Positions 27,974 to 38,017 are shown, numbered from the stretch's first letter. The stretch: 64,000 nucleotides of DNA from Herbaspirillum sp. CF444 (GCF_000282135.1 NZ_AKJW01000070.1:1-64000), one strand, 5' to 3'. Notes: generated by a model not told the origin, from the letters alone. Numbers and translations are program-made.

Positions 27974-29023
27974 ATGGGGTTTCATCACATTCTTAAATCT
28001 GTTGCGGTAGCAGTGTGTGGCACGGTCGCGTTTTCTGCAGCAGCACATGCAGCAGAAATCACCGGCGCAGGCGCATCGTTTCCGTACCCGATTTACGCCA
28101 AATGGGCAGAATCGTACAAGGCTGCTACCGGTAACAGCCTGAACTACCAATCCATCGGTTCCGGTGGCGGCATCAAGCAAATCAAGGCAAAGACTGTCGA
28201 CTTCGGTGCATCCGATGCTCCGCTGTCGCAAGCTGAACTCGACGCTGACGGCCTGACGCAATTCCCTGCAGTCGTCGGCGGCGTTGTGCCGGTCATCAAC
28301 CTGGAAGGCACGACTCCAGGCCAGGTCAAGCTGTCCGGTCAAGTGCTGGGCGACATCTACGCCGGCAAGATCACCAAGTGGAATGCTCCTGAAATCGCTG
28401 CCCTGAACGCAGGCGTCAAGCTGCCGGCGGAAGACATCACTGTCGTTTATCGTTCCGACGGTTCGGGCACATCGTTCGTGTTCACCAGCTACCTGTCGAA
28501 GGCTAACGCCGACTTCAAATCCAAGATCGGCGCGGGCACCGCAGTCAAGTGGCCAGTCGGCGTGGGCGGCAAGGGCAACGAAGGCGTTGCAGCCAACGTG
28601 CAAAAGGTCAAGGGCGCAATCGGCTACGTCGAATACGCTTACGTCAAGAAGAACAAGCTGAACTACACCCAGCTGAAGAACAAGGACGGCACATTCGTGT
28701 CGCCTGACGACGCTACTTTCAAGGCAGCTACTGCCGCCGCCGACTGGGCCAAGACGCCGGGTTTCGCAGTTGACTTCACTGACGCAGCCGGCAAGAACAG
28801 CTGGCCTATCAGCAGCGCAACCTTCATCCTGCTGCACAAGGCACAAGCTGCCGACGGCGCCAAGGGCAAGGAAGTCCTGAAGTTCTTCGACTGGGCCTAC
28901 AAGAACGGCGGCGCAGCTGCTGCCGATCTGGACTACGTGCCACTGCCAGCATCGGTCACCAAGCTGGTTGAAGATTCCTGGAAAGCCAATGTCAAGGACA
29001 GCTCCGGCAAGGCAATCTGGTAA
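27974..29023 (+). CDS. pstS: Phosphate ABC transporter substrate-binding protein PstS
   Basis: 349-aa periplasmic phosphate-binding protein. The signal peptide ends at AAHAAEI. The mature protein begins with the PstS landmark ITGAGASFPYPIYAKWAESY. The phosphate-contacting segments are SIGSGGGIKQI, FGASDAPL and YRSDGSGTSF. First gene of pstSCAB-phoU-phoB-phoR. A GGAGCAAG ribosome site precedes the ATG. Its codon choice looks more biased than its neighbours (many GCA/GTC, few rare codons), as expected for a protein made in large amounts. Two hairpins follow before pstC. Confidence 0.96.
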   Translation: MGFHHILKSVAVAVCGTVAFSAAAHAAEITGAGASFPYPIYAKWAESYKAATGNSLNYQSIGSGGGIKQIKAKTVDFGASDAPLSQAELDADGLTQFPAVVGGVVPVINLEGTTPGQVKLSGQVLGDIYAGKITKWNAPEIAALNAGVKLPAEDITVVYRSDGSGTSFVFTSYLSKANADFKSKIGAGTAVKWPVGVGGKGNEGVAANVQKVKGAIGYVEYAYVKKNKLNYTQLKNKDGTFVSPDDATFKAATAAADWAKTPGFAVDFTDAAGKNSWPISSATFILLHKAQAADGAKGKEVLKFFDWAYKNGGAAAADLDYVPLPASVTKLVEDSWKANVKDSSGKAIW

Positions 29024-29044
29024 TCAGTATTCAGTACTGCCCCG

Positions 29045-29125
29045 GGTACGCCCCAGCGGCGTACCAAATGTGCATTAACTGAAACATGGCAGGGCTGCGG
29101 TGGGCCAATCAGGTCTCCGCAGCCC
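29045..29125 (+). promoter_or_regulatory. Paired hairpins between pstS and pstC
   Basis: GGTACGCC/GGCGTACC (29045-29052 with 29058-29065) and GGGCTGCGG/CCGCAGCCC (29092-29100 with 29117-29125). Neither has a T-run. Stems in this place commonly protect the abundant pstS transcript or attenuate read-through; that role is inferred. Confidence 0.55.
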
Positions 29126-29145
29126 GCTACTAAATGGTGAAAACA

Positions 29146-30180
29146 ATGAGCTCAAACATCTCTGCCACGACCATGTCGAACACCGATCTAGGTAAGCCTC
29201 CCGTAGATACGTCTGCGCAGCAAGCTCACGAAGAGCTGTTGGCAACGATGCGCAAGCAACGCATTCAAGATTTCCTCTTTCATAAAGTCACGCTGATCTT
29301 CGCATTGTCGGTATTGCTGATGCTCGGCGGGATTATCGTTTCTCTTTTCATCGGCGCCTGGCCGGCCTTCCACGAATTCGGTCCCGGCTTCATCACGCGC
29401 GTGGAATGGGATCCGGTCAACGACCAATACGGCGCCGCGATTGCCATCGTCGGCACGCTCTCCACTTCGCTGATCGCGCTGCTGATCGCTTTCCCGGTCA
29501 GCTTCGGCATCGCACTGTTCCTTACTGAAATCTGCCCGAGCCGCCTGCGTCGTCCGCTCGGCACCGCAGTTGAGTTGCTGGCCGGCGTGCCCAGCATCAT
29601 CTACGGCATGTGGGGTTTGTTCGTATTCGCACCTCTGTTTGCGGAATACGGCCAGCCCTTCCTGAAAGCCACCATCGGCCAGTTGCCGGTGATCGGCGCC
29701 TTGTTCCAGGGCCCGACCATGGGTATCGGCATCATGACCGCCGGCCTGATCCTGTCGGTCATGATCATCCCGTTCATCGCTTCCGTGATGCGCGACGTGT
29801 TCGAAGTCGTGCCGGCCGTGCTGAAAGAATCCGCTTACGGCCTCGGCTGTACCCGTTGGGAAGTGGTGCGCAAGGTGGTGCTGCCGTACACCAAGACCGG
29901 CGTGGTCGGCGGCGTCATGCTCGGCCTCGGCCGTGCATTGGGCGAGACGATGGCGGTCACCTTCGTGATCGGCAACTCGCACCGTTTGTCGTGGTCGCTG
30001 TTCGCCGCGGGCAACAGTATCGCTTCCACACTCGCCAATGAAATCGCCGAAGCCTCGTCGAAGCTGCACGTTTCGTCGCTCTTCGCACTCGGTCTGATCC
30101 TGTTCGTGATCACCTTCATCGTGTTGTCCGCGGCGAAGATCATGTTGATGGGCATGACACGCAAGGAAGGTGCCAAATAA
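29146..30180 (+). CDS. pstC: Phosphate ABC transporter permease PstC
   Basis: 344-aa inner-membrane permease with about six membrane segments and the PstC signature ([51 protein letters not shown]). It has a hydrophilic N-terminal extension of about 40 residues. I chose ATG 29146 because GGTGA lies five bases before it; ATG 29134 is in frame and possible. Its stop overlaps the pstA start by one base (TAATG). Confidence 0.94.
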   Translation: MSSNISATTMSNTDLGKPPVDTSAQQAHEELLATMRKQRIQDFLFHKVTLIFALSVLLMLGGIIVSLFIGAWPAFHEFGPGFITRVEWDPVNDQYGAAIAIVGTLSTSLIALLIAFPVSFGIALFLTEICPSRLRRPLGTAVELLAGVPSIIYGMWGLFVFAPLFAEYGQPFLKATIGQLPVIGALFQGPTMGIGIMTAGLILSVMIIPFIASVMRDVFEVVPAVLKESAYGLGCTRWEVVRKVVLPYTKTGVVGGVMLGLGRALGETMAVTFVIGNSHRLSWSLFAAGNSIASTLANEIAEASSKLHVSSLFALGLILFVITFIVLSAAKIMLMGMTRKEGAK

Positions 30181-31097
30181 TGAATCAACCTGTCAATCAA
30201 ACGGCCGCTCCGGCGCAAGCTGCACACGCCAGGCCCGAAATCAATTCGCCGATGAACCCGGTGTATCGCCGCCGCCTGCTGCAACATCGCATCGGCATGC
30301 TGTTCTCTTTCCTGGCGATGGCAGCCGGCCTGGTCGTTCTGGCCTGGATTCTGCTGACGCTGATGATCAAGGGCTTCAGCGCGATCAACATCGGCATGCT
30401 CACGCAAAACACCCCATCGCCGGGCGGCGACGGCGGCGGTCTGCTCAACCCTATCATCGGCAGCCTGATGATGGTCGGCATCGGTACCCTGATCAGCACC
30501 CCGATCGGCATTCTGGCCGGCATCTACCTGGCTGAATACGGCGAAGAAAGCAAGCTGGCGCAGGTCACGCGTTTCGTCACCGACATCATGCTGTCGGCGC
30601 CATCGATCGTCATCGGTCTGTTCGTCTACGCGATCTACGTCGCCAACGTCGGCCATTTTTCCGGCTGGGCCGGCACTTTCGCCATCTCGCTGATCGCGAT
30701 TCCGGTGGTGGTGCGTACGACCGACAACATGTTGAAGCTGGTGCCAAGCAGCCTGCGCGAAGCGGCATTCTCGCTCGGCGCGCCGCGCTGGAAAGTGGCG
30801 ATGATGGTGCGTCTGCGCGCCGTCAAGGCCGGCGTCGTGACCGGCGTGCTGCTGGCGGTGGCGCGTATCTCCGGCGAAACGGCGCCGCTGCTGTTCACTG
30901 CGCTCAACAACCAGTTCTTCAGCACCAACATGAATCAACCGATCGCCAACCTGCCGGTGGTGATCAACCAGTTCGCCATGAGTCCTTACGACAACTGGGT
31001 CGCACTTGCATGGGGTGGCGCCTTGCTGATCACGTTCAGCGTCCTCGCCCTGAACATCCTGTCCCGAACCATGTTTAGCCAACGCGTTCCAGGCTAA
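30180..31097 (+). CDS. pstA: Phosphate ABC transporter permease PstA
   Basis: 305-aa permease partner of PstC. About six membrane segments; landmarks MLSAPSIVIGLFVYAIYV, SLREAAFSLGAPRWKVAMMV and ARISGETAPLLFTA. The ATG overlaps the pstC stop, so synthesis is coupled. A short cytoplasmic N-terminus rich in Ala/Pro precedes the first segment. Confidence 0.95.
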   Translation: MNQPVNQTAAPAQAAHARPEINSPMNPVYRRRLLQHRIGMLFSFLAMAAGLVVLAWILLTLMIKGFSAINIGMLTQNTPSPGGDGGGLLNPIIGSLMMVGIGTLISTPIGILAGIYLAEYGEESKLAQVTRFVTDIMLSAPSIVIGLFVYAIYVANVGHFSGWAGTFAISLIAIPVVVRTTDNMLKLVPSSLREAAFSLGAPRWKVAMMVRLRAVKAGVVTGVLLAVARISGETAPLLFTALNNQFFSTNMNQPIANLPVVINQFAMSPYDNWVALAWGGALLITFSVLALNILSRTMFSQRVPG

Positions 31098-31148
31098 AAG
31101 ATACGCATAACAAGCGAACCCAGATAAGTGAATCGACAAGAGAACACT

Positions 31149-31934
31149 ATGACTACTCAGACATCCGCAACTGCAGACAAGAAATCGACCATTGAAATTT
31201 CCCAGTTGAATTTCTACTACGGCGGTTTTCACGGCCTGAAGAACATCAACATGAACATCTTCGAAGGCAAGGTCACCGCCTTCATCGGTCCGTCGGGCTG
31301 CGGCAAATCGACATTGCTGCGCACCTTCAACCGCATGTACGACCTGTACCCGGGCCAACGCGCCGAAGGCAAGATCATGTACGCCGGCAAGAACATCCTT
31401 GAACCGGGCCAGGACTTGAACATGCTGCGCGCCAAGGTCGGCATGGTGTTCCAGAAGCCGACGCCGTTCCCGATGTCGGTCTACGACAACATCGCCTTCG
31501 GCATCCGCCTGTACGAAAACCTGCCCAAGGGCGAAATGGACGAGCGCGTCGAATGGGCGCTCAACAAGGCGGCCTTGTGGGGCGAAGTCAAGGACAAGCT
31601 GAACAAGAGCGGCCTGTCCCTGTCGGGCGGTCAGCAACAACGTCTGTGCATCGCCCGCGGCGTCGCGGTCAAGCCGGAAGTGCTGCTGCTGGACGAGCCG
31701 ACATCGGCGCTGGACCCGATCTCGACGGCCAAGGTGGAAGAGCTGATCGGCGAACTGAAGAACGACTACACCATCGCCATCGTCACGCACAACATGCAAC
31801 AAGCGGCGCGCTGCTCGGATTACACCGCCTACATGTACCTGGGCGAATTGATGGAGTTCGGCGAGACCGACCAGATTTTCATGAATCCGGCGCGCAAGGA
31901 AACCCAAGACTACATCACTGGCCGCTTTGGATAA
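31149..31934 (+). CDS. pstB: Phosphate ABC transporter ATPase PstB
   Basis: 261-aa ATPase. Walker [22 protein letters not shown]-loop [14 protein letters not shown], signature [14 protein letters not shown], Walker [15 protein letters not shown]-loop [14 protein letters not shown]. All are diagnostic for PstB. The start at ATG 31149 follows AGAGAAC. A GTG seven codons upstream is in frame but unlikely. It lies 51 bp after pstA. Confidence 0.96.
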   Translation: MTTQTSATADKKSTIEISQLNFYYGGFHGLKNINMNIFEGKVTAFIGPSGCGKSTLLRTFNRMYDLYPGQRAEGKIMYAGKNILEPGQDLNMLRAKVGMVFQKPTPFPMSVYDNIAFGIRLYENLPKGEMDERVEWALNKAALWGEVKDKLNKSGLSLSGGQQQRLCIARGVAVKPEVLLLDEPTSALDPISTAKVEELIGELKNDYTIAIVTHNMQQAARCSDYTAYMYLGELMEFGETDQIFMNPARKETQDYITGRFG

Positions 31935-32049
31935 GGTACGGCATAAGCTACTGCGCGGCCCGATGTCCGCGCTGTGATGCTCGCCGTACCCCAGTACGGC
32001 TGCGCTTCTCGCGCAGACCTCGGGCCGCTCGCTACGCTTCTGCCGCACC
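31935..32049. repeat. Long imperfect palindrome between pstB and phoU
   Basis: The outer arms 31935-31963 and 32020-32049 match as complements at about 24 of 30 positions (starting GGTACGGC and ending GCCGCACC). Two perfect small hairpins sit inside: GCCGTAC/GTACGGC at 31983-32000 and TGCGC/GCGCA at 32001-32015. It begins one base after the pstB stop and ends 42 bases before phoU. It reads as a REP/ERIC-like intergenic repeat within the operon, and there is no T-run. Confidence 0.65.
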
Positions 32050-32091
32050 TCTTGAGGTCAGTTATTTTTAATTATTTTTTAAGGACGTGAC

Positions 32092-32805
32092 ATGACAGGC
32101 GATCACTCTTCCAAGCAATACGATGCTGATCTGGAAACCATCCGTTCCAACGTGCTGGCCATGGGCGGCATGGTGGAGCGTCAGTTCCAGGATGCGATTT
32201 CGGCTTTCCGCAACGGTAATCTCGAACTCGCTGCACGTGTGATGAAGGACGACGAGGCGGTCAATCGTCTGGAAGTCGAACTCGACGACGCCTGCAGCCA
32301 CCTGATCGTGCGTCGTCAGCCGACTGCCAACGATCTGCGCACCGTGATGGCGACCATCAAGATCATCACCGATCTGGAGCGCGTCGGCGACGAAGCCACC
32401 AAGATCGCACGCAATGCGATCCATCTGCACAAGCGCGGCAGCGTCGGTCCGATCAATCATTTCGAGACCGTGCGCGTCATCGCCGAAGAAGCATCGGAAA
32501 TGCTGCGCAGCGCGCTGGATTCCTTCGCCCGTCTGGATACCGATCAGGCGACCGCCCTGATTGCACAGGACGCCAGCATCGACCACGGCTTCCGTTCGAT
32601 CACGCGCAGCCTGGCAACCTTCATGATGGAAGATCCGCGCACGATCTCGGCATCGATCGACACGCTGTGGGTGGCCAAGGCCATCGAACGCATCGGCGAC
32701 CATGCCAAGAACATCGGCGAATACGTGATCTACGTCGTCGGCGGCAAGGATATCCGTCACACCGATTTCGGTGCTGCCAAGATCCTTGCGTCGGACGAAG
32801 AGTAA
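32092..32805 (+). CDS. phoU: Phosphate signalling regulator PhoU
   Basis: 237-aa all-helical protein with two PhoU repeats, each carrying the acidic metal-binding pattern (ITDLERVGDEATKIARNAI in the first; KAIERIGDHAKNIGEYVIY in the second). It connects PstSCAB transport state to PhoR, keeping PhoR in phosphatase mode when phosphate is plentiful. AAGGA lies eight bases before the ATG. It is separated from pstB by the palindromic element at 31935-32049. Confidence 0.96.
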   Translation: MTGDHSSKQYDADLETIRSNVLAMGGMVERQFQDAISAFRNGNLELAARVMKDDEAVNRLEVELDDACSHLIVRRQPTANDLRTVMATIKIITDLERVGDEATKIARNAIHLHKRGSVGPINHFETVRVIAEEASEMLRSALDSFARLDTDQATALIAQDASIDHGFRSITRSLATFMMEDPRTISASIDTLWVAKAIERIGDHAKNIGEYVIYVVGGKDIRHTDFGAAKILASDEE

Positions 32806-32847
32806 GCGATCGGCGTTCTCCTTGATCAATCCTGACGGCGCAACTCC

Positions 32848-33525
32848 ATGACTACCATCCTGATCGTTGAAGACGAACCATCGATTGCCGAACTGATTGC
32901 CTTCACGCTCAAGGAGGCAGGCTGGTCCAGCTTCGTGGTGTCGAACACGGCGGCGGCGTGGGAATTTGTCCAGCGCCGCGCGCCGCAACTGGTGCTGCTG
33001 GACTGGATGCTGCCGGACCGCAGCGGCCTGCATCTGCTGTCGCGCATTCGCGGCGATCGCCAGTTGCAGCAGCTGTCGGTGATCATGCTGACCGCCAAGA
33101 GCATGGAAGAAGACAAGATCGCCGGCCTCGACAACGGCGCCGACGATTACATCACCAAGCCGTTCTCGCCGCGCGAGCTGACGGCGCGCATCAAGGCCTT
33201 GCTGCGGCGCAAGAGCCCGGAGTTCGCCCAGGAAGAAATGATCGTCGGTCCGGTCACGCTGGACCCGGCCAGTTGTTCGGTCGCCCTCAACGGCGACAAG
33301 ATCGACATCGGCCACGCCGAGTACAAGCTGCTGAAGTTCTTCATGGCGCATCCCGACCGCGTGTTTTCGCGCAGCCAGTTGCTCGACCGCGTCTGGGGCG
33401 ATCACGTCGTCATCGAAGAGCGGACCGTCGACGTGCACGTGCTGCGCCTGCGCAAAGCCTTGCGCGACGCGGAGCACCTGATCAAGACCGTGCGCAGCGT
33501 CGGCTACATGTTGTCTGCAAAATAA
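32848..33525 (+). CDS. phoB: Phosphate regulon response regulator PhoB
   Basis: 225-aa OmpR-family regulator. Receiver domain with EDEPSI, phospho-acceptor Asp in VLLDWMLPDRSG, and the Lys in ITKPFSPREL. The winged-helix domain includes AEYKLLKFFMAHPDRVFSR and ends VRSVGYMLS. It should bind the Pho boxes at 27656 and 27826. It lies 42 bp after phoU in the same operon. Confidence 0.96.
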   Translation: MTTILIVEDEPSIAELIAFTLKEAGWSSFVVSNTAAAWEFVQRRAPQLVLLDWMLPDRSGLHLLSRIRGDRQLQQLSVIMLTAKSMEEDKIAGLDNGADDYITKPFSPRELTARIKALLRRKSPEFAQEEMIVGPVTLDPASCSVALNGDKIDIGHAEYKLLKFFMAHPDRVFSRSQLLDRVWGDHVVIEERTVDVHVLRLRKALRDAEHLIKTVRSVGYMLSAK

Positions 33526-33653
33526 CAAAAAAGATACACGCAGGCAGGCGCAACCCCTTTGGAGACATGGGGAATCCCGAAAGACCTCTATACTGGATGC
33601 TCGATCGTCATCGCGACAATCGAGTCAACCTGATTCTGAATAATGAGTTTTAC

Positions 33654-34973
33654 ATGAGTCCACAACTGCTGTTTTGGGTTCCGGCTGCCCTGCGTTTTCT
33701 GGTTTGCCTGGCCGGCGTCGGTATTGTCTGGTTTTTCTTCGGCGCCACCGCCGGGCTGATCATCGCCCTGATCGGCATGGGCGCACTGGCGTTTACCCAA
33801 CTGCATTACCTGTTCCGCCTCGGCAGCTGGCTCGACAATCCGCATCAATCCAAGCTGCCGGACGGCTGGGGCGCGTGGACCGATATTTTTGCGCGCCTGT
33901 ACCGCATGCGTCGCGATGACGAAAAAAACCAGATCGAACTGGCCGAATGGCTGGCGCGTTTTCGCCAGGCGATGAGCTTGTTGCCGGACGGCGTGGTGAT
34001 CATGGATGACGTGTTGTTCCTCGAATGGTGCAATCCGGCGGCGCAGCAGCATCTGGGTTTGCAGCTCGAACGCGACAAGGGCATGCGGGTGACCAACCTG
34101 ATCCGCAATCCGGCCTTCATCGACTACATCATCCTCGGCCGCTATGAGCAGCCGCTGACCCTGGCCGTGCAGGAGCGCAAGCTGATCGTGCAGATCATTC
34201 CCTTCGAAAACCGCCGCCAGATCCTGGTCACCCACGACGCCACCGAATCAGAGCGCATCGACATGATGCGCCGCGACTTCATCGCCAACGCTTCGCACGA
34301 GTTGCGCACGCCGCTGACCGTCATCAACGGCTTCCTCGAAATCGCCTTGGCCCAGCCCAACCTCGATACGGAAATCCGTACCGCGCATCTCAAGCTCATG
34401 ACCGAGCAGGGCCAGCGCATGCAAAACCTGATCGGCGACATGCTCACGCTGACGCGCCTGGAGTCGGTCGACTACCCGTTGCGTTCCGAGCGCGTACACG
34501 TCAGGCCGCTGCTGGAAGGCATCCTGGAAGAAGCCAAGGCGCTGTCGTCCGGCAAGCACAGGATCACGCTGGAAGCGGACGGTCCGGATTTGCAGGGCAA
34601 CGTCGACGAGCTGCGCAGCGCCTTCAGCAATCTGGTTTCCAACGCCGTGCGTTACACGCCGCAAGACGGCGCCATCAAGCTGAACTGGGAGCGCAAGCCG
34701 GGCGGCGGCGCGCAATTCGTCGTCAAGGACAACGGCATCGGCATCAGCCAGGAACATATCGCGCGCCTGACCGAACGCTTCTATCGCGTCGACAAGAGCC
34801 GCTCGCGCGAAACCCAGGGCACCGGCCTCGGCCTGGCCATCGTCCGCCACGTCCTGCTGCGCCACCGCGCGACGCTCGGCGTGGAGTCGATGCCGGACAA
34901 GGGCAGTACCTTCACGGTCTGTTTCCCGGCGAGTTTGCTGATTGAAGAGTTTGTGCCGGTGGAGAGCAACTGA
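33654..34973 (+). CDS. phoR: Phosphate regulon sensor histidine kinase PhoR
   Basis: 439-aa membrane kinase. Two membrane segments at about 8-45, a linker, a PAS domain (SLLPDGVVIMDDVLFLEWCN), HisKA with the acceptor His in ANASHELRTPLTVING, and HATPase with NLVSNAVRYTP, DNGIGI and GTGLGLAIV. I chose ATG 33654 for its normal PhoR length and N-terminus. ATG 33567 gives 29 more residues and has GGAG only two bases before it, so it cannot be ruled out. Last gene of the pst-pho operon, followed by a strong terminator. Confidence 0.94.
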   Translation: MSPQLLFWVPAALRFLVCLAGVGIVWFFFGATAGLIIALIGMGALAFTQLHYLFRLGSWLDNPHQSKLPDGWGAWTDIFARLYRMRRDDEKNQIELAEWLARFRQAMSLLPDGVVIMDDVLFLEWCNPAAQQHLGLQLERDKGMRVTNLIRNPAFIDYIILGRYEQPLTLAVQERKLIVQIIPFENRRQILVTHDATESERIDMMRRDFIANASHELRTPLTVINGFLEIALAQPNLDTEIRTAHLKLMTEQGQRMQNLIGDMLTLTRLESVDYPLRSERVHVRPLLEGILEEAKALSSGKHRITLEADGPDLQGNVDELRSAFSNLVSNAVRYTPQDGAIKLNWERKPGGGAQFVVKDNGIGISQEHIARLTERFYRVDKSRSRETQGTGLGLAIVRHVLLRHRATLGVESMPDKGSTFTVCFPASLLIEEFVPVESN

Positions 34974-35023
34974 GTTGTCGTCTCGGAGGGCAGGGGCACG
35001 TCCTGCAGCCGGTACAGGTATTT

Positions 35024-35056
35024 AAAAGGCCCGCCGCTCGGTGGGCCTTTTCTTTT
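35024..35056. terminator. Bidirectional intrinsic terminator after phoR
   Basis: AAAAGGCCC (35024-35032) pairs with GGGCCTTTT (35043-35051), followed by CTTTTTT. It separates phoR from the convergent TRAP permease gene. Confidence 0.9.
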
Positions 35057-35072
35057 TTGAAGCATCGAGCCG

Positions 35073-36944
35073 TTAAAGAAAACCGATTGATATCCAGGGG
35101 ATGAAAGTAATTGCAATCAATCCCAGTAGCAGCATTCCTAAATAGAGCCAGATACGTTTCAGCGCCACTTCCGGTTTCACTTCGCCGATAATGCAGGCGG
35201 CGTAGTAGCAGAGGCCAAAGGGCGGGGCGAAGACGCCGAGTCCCATGGCCAGTATCACGACCATTGCGTAGTGAATTTCATGGATGCCAAGTTGGCGCGC
35301 TACCGGAAATAGCAATGGGCCGAACAGCACGATGGCCGGGATGCCTTCCAGCACGCTGCCAAGGACGATGAAGGCCGCGATGGAAACCAGCAGGAAGCCG
35401 GTTGCACCGCCCGGCACCGCCGTCATCATTGCCGCAAGGTCATGTGAAAAGCCGGATTGCGTCAATGCCCATCCCATCGCGCTGGCTGCACCGACGATGA
35501 ACAGAATGGCGCCGGACAATGCGGCCGTCTGCACCAGGATCGGCAAGGCCATATGCCACTTCAGGCTGCCGCGATAAATGATCAGGCCGACGATGAGCGA
35601 ATAGGCGATGCCGATGGTCGAGACCTCGGTCGCGGTCGCCACGCCTTCCACCACGGCAGTACGGATGACGAAGGGCAGCAGCAAGGCGGGCACGGCGATG
35701 GCGAAGGTTTTCAGTACGCGCTTGAACGGCGCGCGGCTGGTCGCGACATGGTCCGATCCCGCGCGCCACCAGGCGACGACGGCCAGCACGATGGCAAGGA
35801 CGAAAGCAGGCATGATGCCCGCGGTAAACAGCGCCGCGATCGATATTCCCGTCACGGAAGCAATCGCAATCAGGACCAGCGAGGGCGGGATGGTTTCGCT
35901 CATCGCGCCGGAAGCCGCCAACAGGGAAATCAATTCGCTGTCCTGCATGCCGCGCTTGCGCATTTCGGGAAACAGCACCGGCGCCACTGCCGCCATGTCT
36001 GCGGTTTTGGAGCCGGAGATGCCGGATACCAGCAGCATCGCGCCCAGCAGCACATACGACATGCCGCCGCGCACATGGCCGACCAGCGCCGCCAGGAACT
36101 CCACCATCACGCGCGCCAGGCCGGTGGCATGCACCAGCTGGCCCAGCAGGACGAACATCGGCACCGCCAGCAGGATCAGGCTGCTCATGCCTTCATCCAT
36201 GCGGCCGACGACAATCACCACCGGCGTGGTCGTCGTTGTCAGCAGATACGCACAGGTCGCAATCGCAAAAGCGAACGCGATCGGAGCACCGGCCATGACT
36301 GCCGCGCCCAGCAAGCCGATGAAGAAGATCGGCAGCGCGCTTTGTCCCATGGCGGTAAGCATCGGCGCCCCCAAGTAGCAGGCTCCGGCGATGACGGCCA
36401 GCATTGCTGCTACCGTAAGGATGTCGCGCTTGTTGTGATGCATCAGGCGCAGCGCACAGCTCACCAGGGCGACCAGAAAGCCGACCGGTACGGCCAGCGC
36501 CCGCACCATGCCGCTCCAGCCCAACGCGGGTGTTTCGACGAAGCCCTGGTCTTCGACGTAGTCGAAGCTCGGATGGATCATCATCACGAGCAGCACGGCG
36601 GTGACGCCCACGGCAAGCGTCTCTGCCCATGCCTGAGCGCGCGGCGACAGTTTCGATACAAAGAAGGTGAGGCGCATATGGCAGGAGCGCTGCACCGCCA
36701 GTGCGCTGCCCAGCATCGCGAGCCACAGAAACAGAATGGACGCCAGTTCATCGCTCCAGATCAGCGAACTGTGCAGCACCGAGCGGGCAATGATGCCGAT
36801 GAACAGCAGCGCCACTTCTGCCATCAGTACGCCGGCGGTGAGGACTTCCACCGATTTTTCCAGCCAGTGCTGCGCGCTGCCCAGCATATTGCCGGCCGGG
36901 CCGTTCAGCGGCATGGGCGGTGCGGCGCTATGGACGGCGCTCAC
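35073..36944 (-). CDS. TRAP transporter fused permease (DctQ-DctM)
   Basis: About 623 aa, with the small four-segment DctQ part (about residues 15-165, containing WSDELASILFLWLAMLGSA) fused to the twelve-segment DctM part (about 190-620, with PMFVLLGQLVHATG and GISGSKTADMAAVAPV). It imports an organic acid using an ion gradient, with the binding protein encoded just upstream. I chose GTG 36944, which overlaps the stop of that gene by 4 bp (GTGA); ATG 36914 is an alternative. Fusion of Q and M is common in part of the family. Substrate unknown. Confidence 0.9.
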   Translation of the reverse strand: MSAVHSAAPPMPLNGPAGNMLGSAQHWLEKSVEVLTAGVLMAEVALLFIGIIARSVLHSSLIWSDELASILFLWLAMLGSALAVQRSCHMRLTFFVSKLSPRAQAWAETLAVGVTAVLLVMMIHPSFDYVEDQGFVETPALGWSGMVRALAVPVGFLVALVSCALRLMHHNKRDILTVAAMLAVIAGACYLGAPMLTAMGQSALPIFFIGLLGAAVMAGAPIAFAFAIATCAYLLTTTTTPVVIVVGRMDEGMSSLILLAVPMFVLLGQLVHATGLARVMVEFLAALVGHVRGGMSYVLLGAMLLVSGISGSKTADMAAVAPVLFPEMRKRGMQDSELISLLAASGAMSETIPPSLVLIAIASVTGISIAALFTAGIMPAFVLAIVLAVVAWWRAGSDHVATSRAPFKRVLKTFAIAVPALLLPFVIRTAVVEGVATATEVSTIGIAYSLIVGLIIYRGSLKWHMALPILVQTAALSGAILFIVGAASAMGWALTQSGFSHDLAAMMTAVPGGATGFLLVSIAAFIVLGSVLEGIPAIVLFGPLLFPVARQLGIHEIHYAMVVILAMGLGVFAPPFGLCYYAACIIGEVKPEVALKRIWLYLGMLLLGLIAITFIPWISIGFL

Positions 36945-38017
36945 GACATTTTCCCTACGACGGCCTCCAGCGCAGCCCATGGCGCAGCGCCGAACTTGTC
37001 GCGCCATTCCTTGTAAAAGCCTGCGTCGGCCAAGGCCTTGCGGAAGGAGTCGCGATTGGCGGTTTCGAAGATGATGCCTTTTTTGGCGAGCTGGTCCTTG
37101 AGCGTGGTATTGAGCTGCTCAACGTCACCGCGTTGTTCCATATAGGCGCGATCAAACTCGCGCTGCACGATTTTCTTGAGATCGTCGGGCAGGTTGGCAA
37201 ACGCGCGGCGATTGCCTAGCATCCAGAACGGGTCCCAGATGTGATTGGTCTGGGTGATGTACTTCTGTACCTCGTACAGTTTGCCGGAGTCGATCGCGAC
37301 CAGGCCGTTTTCCTGGCCGTCCACCAGTTTGGTTTGCAGCGCCGTGTAGAGTTCGTTGAAGTTGATCGAGGTCGGGTTGGCGCCCAGGGATTTGAACAGC
37401 GAGGTGAACATCGGCGACACCGGCACGCGGATGCGGTATCCCTGCAAGTCGGCAGGGGTCTTGATCGGTTTGGAAGCCGAGGAAATCTGGCGGAAGCTGT
37501 TGTCGCCGGCCTTGGCCACCGAGACGAAACCGCTCTTGTCGATCTGCGCGCGGATCAGCTTGCCCAGATCGCCGTCGACGCTGCTCCACACTTGCTGATA
37601 GTCGGAATACGTGAAGCCGACGTTGGTGATTGCTGCCAGCGGCACGACGGTAGAAATAACCGAGCCGGCGATATTCAGGAATTCAACCCCGCCCGAGCGC
37701 ACTTGTGTCAGCAGATCGGTATCCGAGCCCAGTTGGCTGGCCGGGAAAAAGCGGATGTCGAGTCGACCGGCACTGGCTTCGCGGATGCGATCGGTAGCCT
37801 GCTTCAGGCGCGCATTGATCGGCTGGTCGAGCGATTGGCCGGTCGCCAGCTTGTAATTGAATTCGGCGGCGCGTGCCGGGCCGGACCAGACAGTGAACAA
37901 TGGTAGCGAGGCTGCGGCGGTCAGCAAGGTGCGACGCTTGGCGGAAGGTCGCTTCGACGATGGCTCGGGCGACGAATTCGACGAAAAATCGCCGCGTGGC
38001 GGTTTGATTGGGGTCAT
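36941..38017 (-). CDS. TRAP transporter substrate-binding protein (DctP family)
   Basis: 358-aa DctP-type periplasmic protein. It has a long N-terminal leader with a twin Arg (KRRTLLTAAASLPLF) and cleavage near ARAAEF; the twin Arg hints at Tat export but the motif is not complete. The mature protein has LKQATDRIREASAGRLDI and the carboxylate-binding arginine segment LQGYRIRVPVSPMF, typical of family members that bind organic acids. It is first in its two-gene operon and is divergent from the LysR gene at 38273. By position it may import a hydroxy-acid feeding the tartrate cluster, but that cluster has its own MFS carrier. Confidence 0.9.
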   Translation of the reverse strand: MTPIKPPRGDFSSNSSPEPSSKRPSAKRRTLLTAAASLPLFTVWSGPARAAEFNYKLATGQSLDQPINARLKQATDRIREASAGRLDIRFFPASQLGSDTDLLTQVRSGGVEFLNIAGSVISTVVPLAAITNVGFTYSDYQQVWSSVDGDLGKLIRAQIDKSGFVSVAKAGDNSFRQISSASKPIKTPADLQGYRIRVPVSPMFTSLFKSLGANPTSINFNELYTALQTKLVDGQENGLVAIDSGKLYEVQKYITQTNHIWDPFWMLGNRRAFANLPDDLKKIVQREFDRAYMEQRGDVEQLNTTLKDQLAKKGIIFETANRDSFRKALADAGFYKEWRDKFGAAPWAALEAVVGKMS

